Assembly (NCBI RefSeq): GCF_031877795.1
Contig: NC_133940.1
Span: 13,021,985 to 13,085,984, forward strand
Direction: 5' to 3'
Length of the DNA stretch: 64,000 nucleotides
Source: Strix aluco
Taxonomy: Eukaryota > Chordata > Aves > Strigiformes > Strigidae
Positions 63,114 through 64,000 of the stretch are shown here, one piece after another. Position 1 is the first letter of the stretch, and the number at the start of each line of letters is the position of its first letter. The position numbers and the translations under genes are program-made. Below the pieces are notes generated by a model that was not told the origin of the DNA, did not search any database, and saw only the letters and a program-made list of their open reading frames with translations.

Positions 63114-64000
63114 TAATTAACCTGGTTAATTTTTTATATTGTACTTGTATTATCATGCAGATACTGCCCCTAAGAAAAAGCCATTGCATGAAAATAAATT
63201 CTTGTGTAATATGACATAGGCATAGGCAGCTATTCCACCCTTCCCATAATAGTTTTCTGGGCAGGAAACATGTCACAGGTTTTCTAAGACAATCATAGAT
63301 ATGCCCAGAGCTCTGCAATATCTCAATATTTGTTAGAGCAGGGATGGTGAGTAACCACAAAGGATATAATGGTAGTTCTAGTACGGCCTCATAAGGAAAG
63401 CATCTGAAATGCTCTGCATCCACCATGCTTTGATCCAAATGTCACTAAGAAAGAATTCAGAGCATGGGTGGAGGTGGACACAAAAGAAAGTGAAGTATTT
63501 GGGGAGAGGAAAAGAAGAGCCGAGGACTGGAAAATGGTAAGAACAAGGAGGCTGGAGACTGGAGTAAAAAAATTTAAGATAATTTAGAGGAGAAAGGGGG
63601 GCATGTACCAACAGGAATGTAGGAGGGGCTGGACAGGGACCTTGCGGTTATTTCATCCTGAGGAAGGTGCATAATAAGCTGCACAAACTAGTTGCCAAGT
63701 TGGGCACAGGTCTCAGGGTGGTTAGCCAGCAACAACTAATGGCTTCACTGATGCTACTGCAACTGACGCTGAGAGACCCAAAGGCGAAAGGCAGTGAAAA
63801 AGCCCCAATATATCACTATTGCCTTCCAGGCTGATGAACTGTGATGCAATAATGGACTGTGTCATGGCCATGGGAAGAGAGATCACTCCTCAGTGAAATA
63901 CATCCATTTCTGAAGAGGAAACATGAAATTCAGATTGCATTAAGGGCTGCAGAAGGTGTTTTTGGCAAAGAAATGAGAATGCTACATCAGGCTGAGGCTA

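Larger units (their letters stand above)
58191..64000. other. Gene-free intergenic stretch to window edge
   Basis: AT-rich with short frames only. A short hairpin (60.85 kb) and a microsatellite (63.07 kb) are listed separately. From about 63,600 the sequence becomes less AT-rich and has a longer plus-strand frame that I cannot assign; it may be the edge of a repeat continuing out of the window. Confidence 0.6.

Noticed and set aside
63598-64000. Possible gene or LTR element start at the right edge
   Set aside because: Composition shifts and a longer frame appears, but I see no LTR termini, primer-binding site, splice signals or known protein.

Overview
This is a vertebrate nuclear window, almost certainly from a bird (or another archosaur/sauropsid). 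It is AT-rich and intron/intergenic-like. It contains one large CpG island and one conserved protein-coding gene, and its recognisable mobile DNA is CR1 LINEs with an ATTCTATG-type 3' end plus very old amniote SINE relics. I cannot name the species.

Left third (about 1-24,300): the insulin receptor substrate 4 gene, IRS4, on the minus strand. Nearly all the protein (1,169 codons: PH domain, PTB domain, seven YXXM motifs, a YINI motif) lies in one exon at 19,644-23,151. The open frame runs on to a stop at 19,636, but a splice donor at 19,644/19,643 and a strong polypyrimidine-AG acceptor ending at 2,980 suggest a roughly 16.7 kb phase-1 intron. The joined frame then ends one residue later (K-D-stop), so the second exon is one codon plus a long 3' UTR with a cluster of poly(A) signals near 1,030-1,104. 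A CpG island at 22,400-24,300 covers the N-terminal coding part and the promoter; it carries GC boxes, a CACGTG E-box and repeated CCAAT boxes. A second small CpG-rich patch sits in the intron near 3,170-3,480.

Right two thirds (24,300-64,000): a gene-poor flank upstream of IRS4 with no recognisable gene. At 31,380-33,560, minus strand, the 5' part of a CR1 LINE (esterase-type ORF1, frameshifted) is followed in the same orientation by an intronless, broken OSBPL9-like cDNA fragment: either a chimeric retroposition or two adjacent insertions. At 55,945-58,190, plus strand, there is a 5'-truncated CR1 carrying decayed endonuclease/reverse-transcriptase ORF2 and the CR1 3' end. Older relics are two 5S-rRNA-headed SINEs (39.7 and 45.7 kb), a MIR/CORE-SINE (28.0 kb), and L3/CR1- or MIR-like tails (12.1, 25.5, 54.7 kb).

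I found no operon, CRISPR array, functional RNA gene or evident new system. The points most worth following are the CR1-OSBPL9 junction, the hidden last intron and last codon of IRS4, the C-terminal docking tyrosines kept in this IRS4, and one or two unexplained exon-like segments in the flank.
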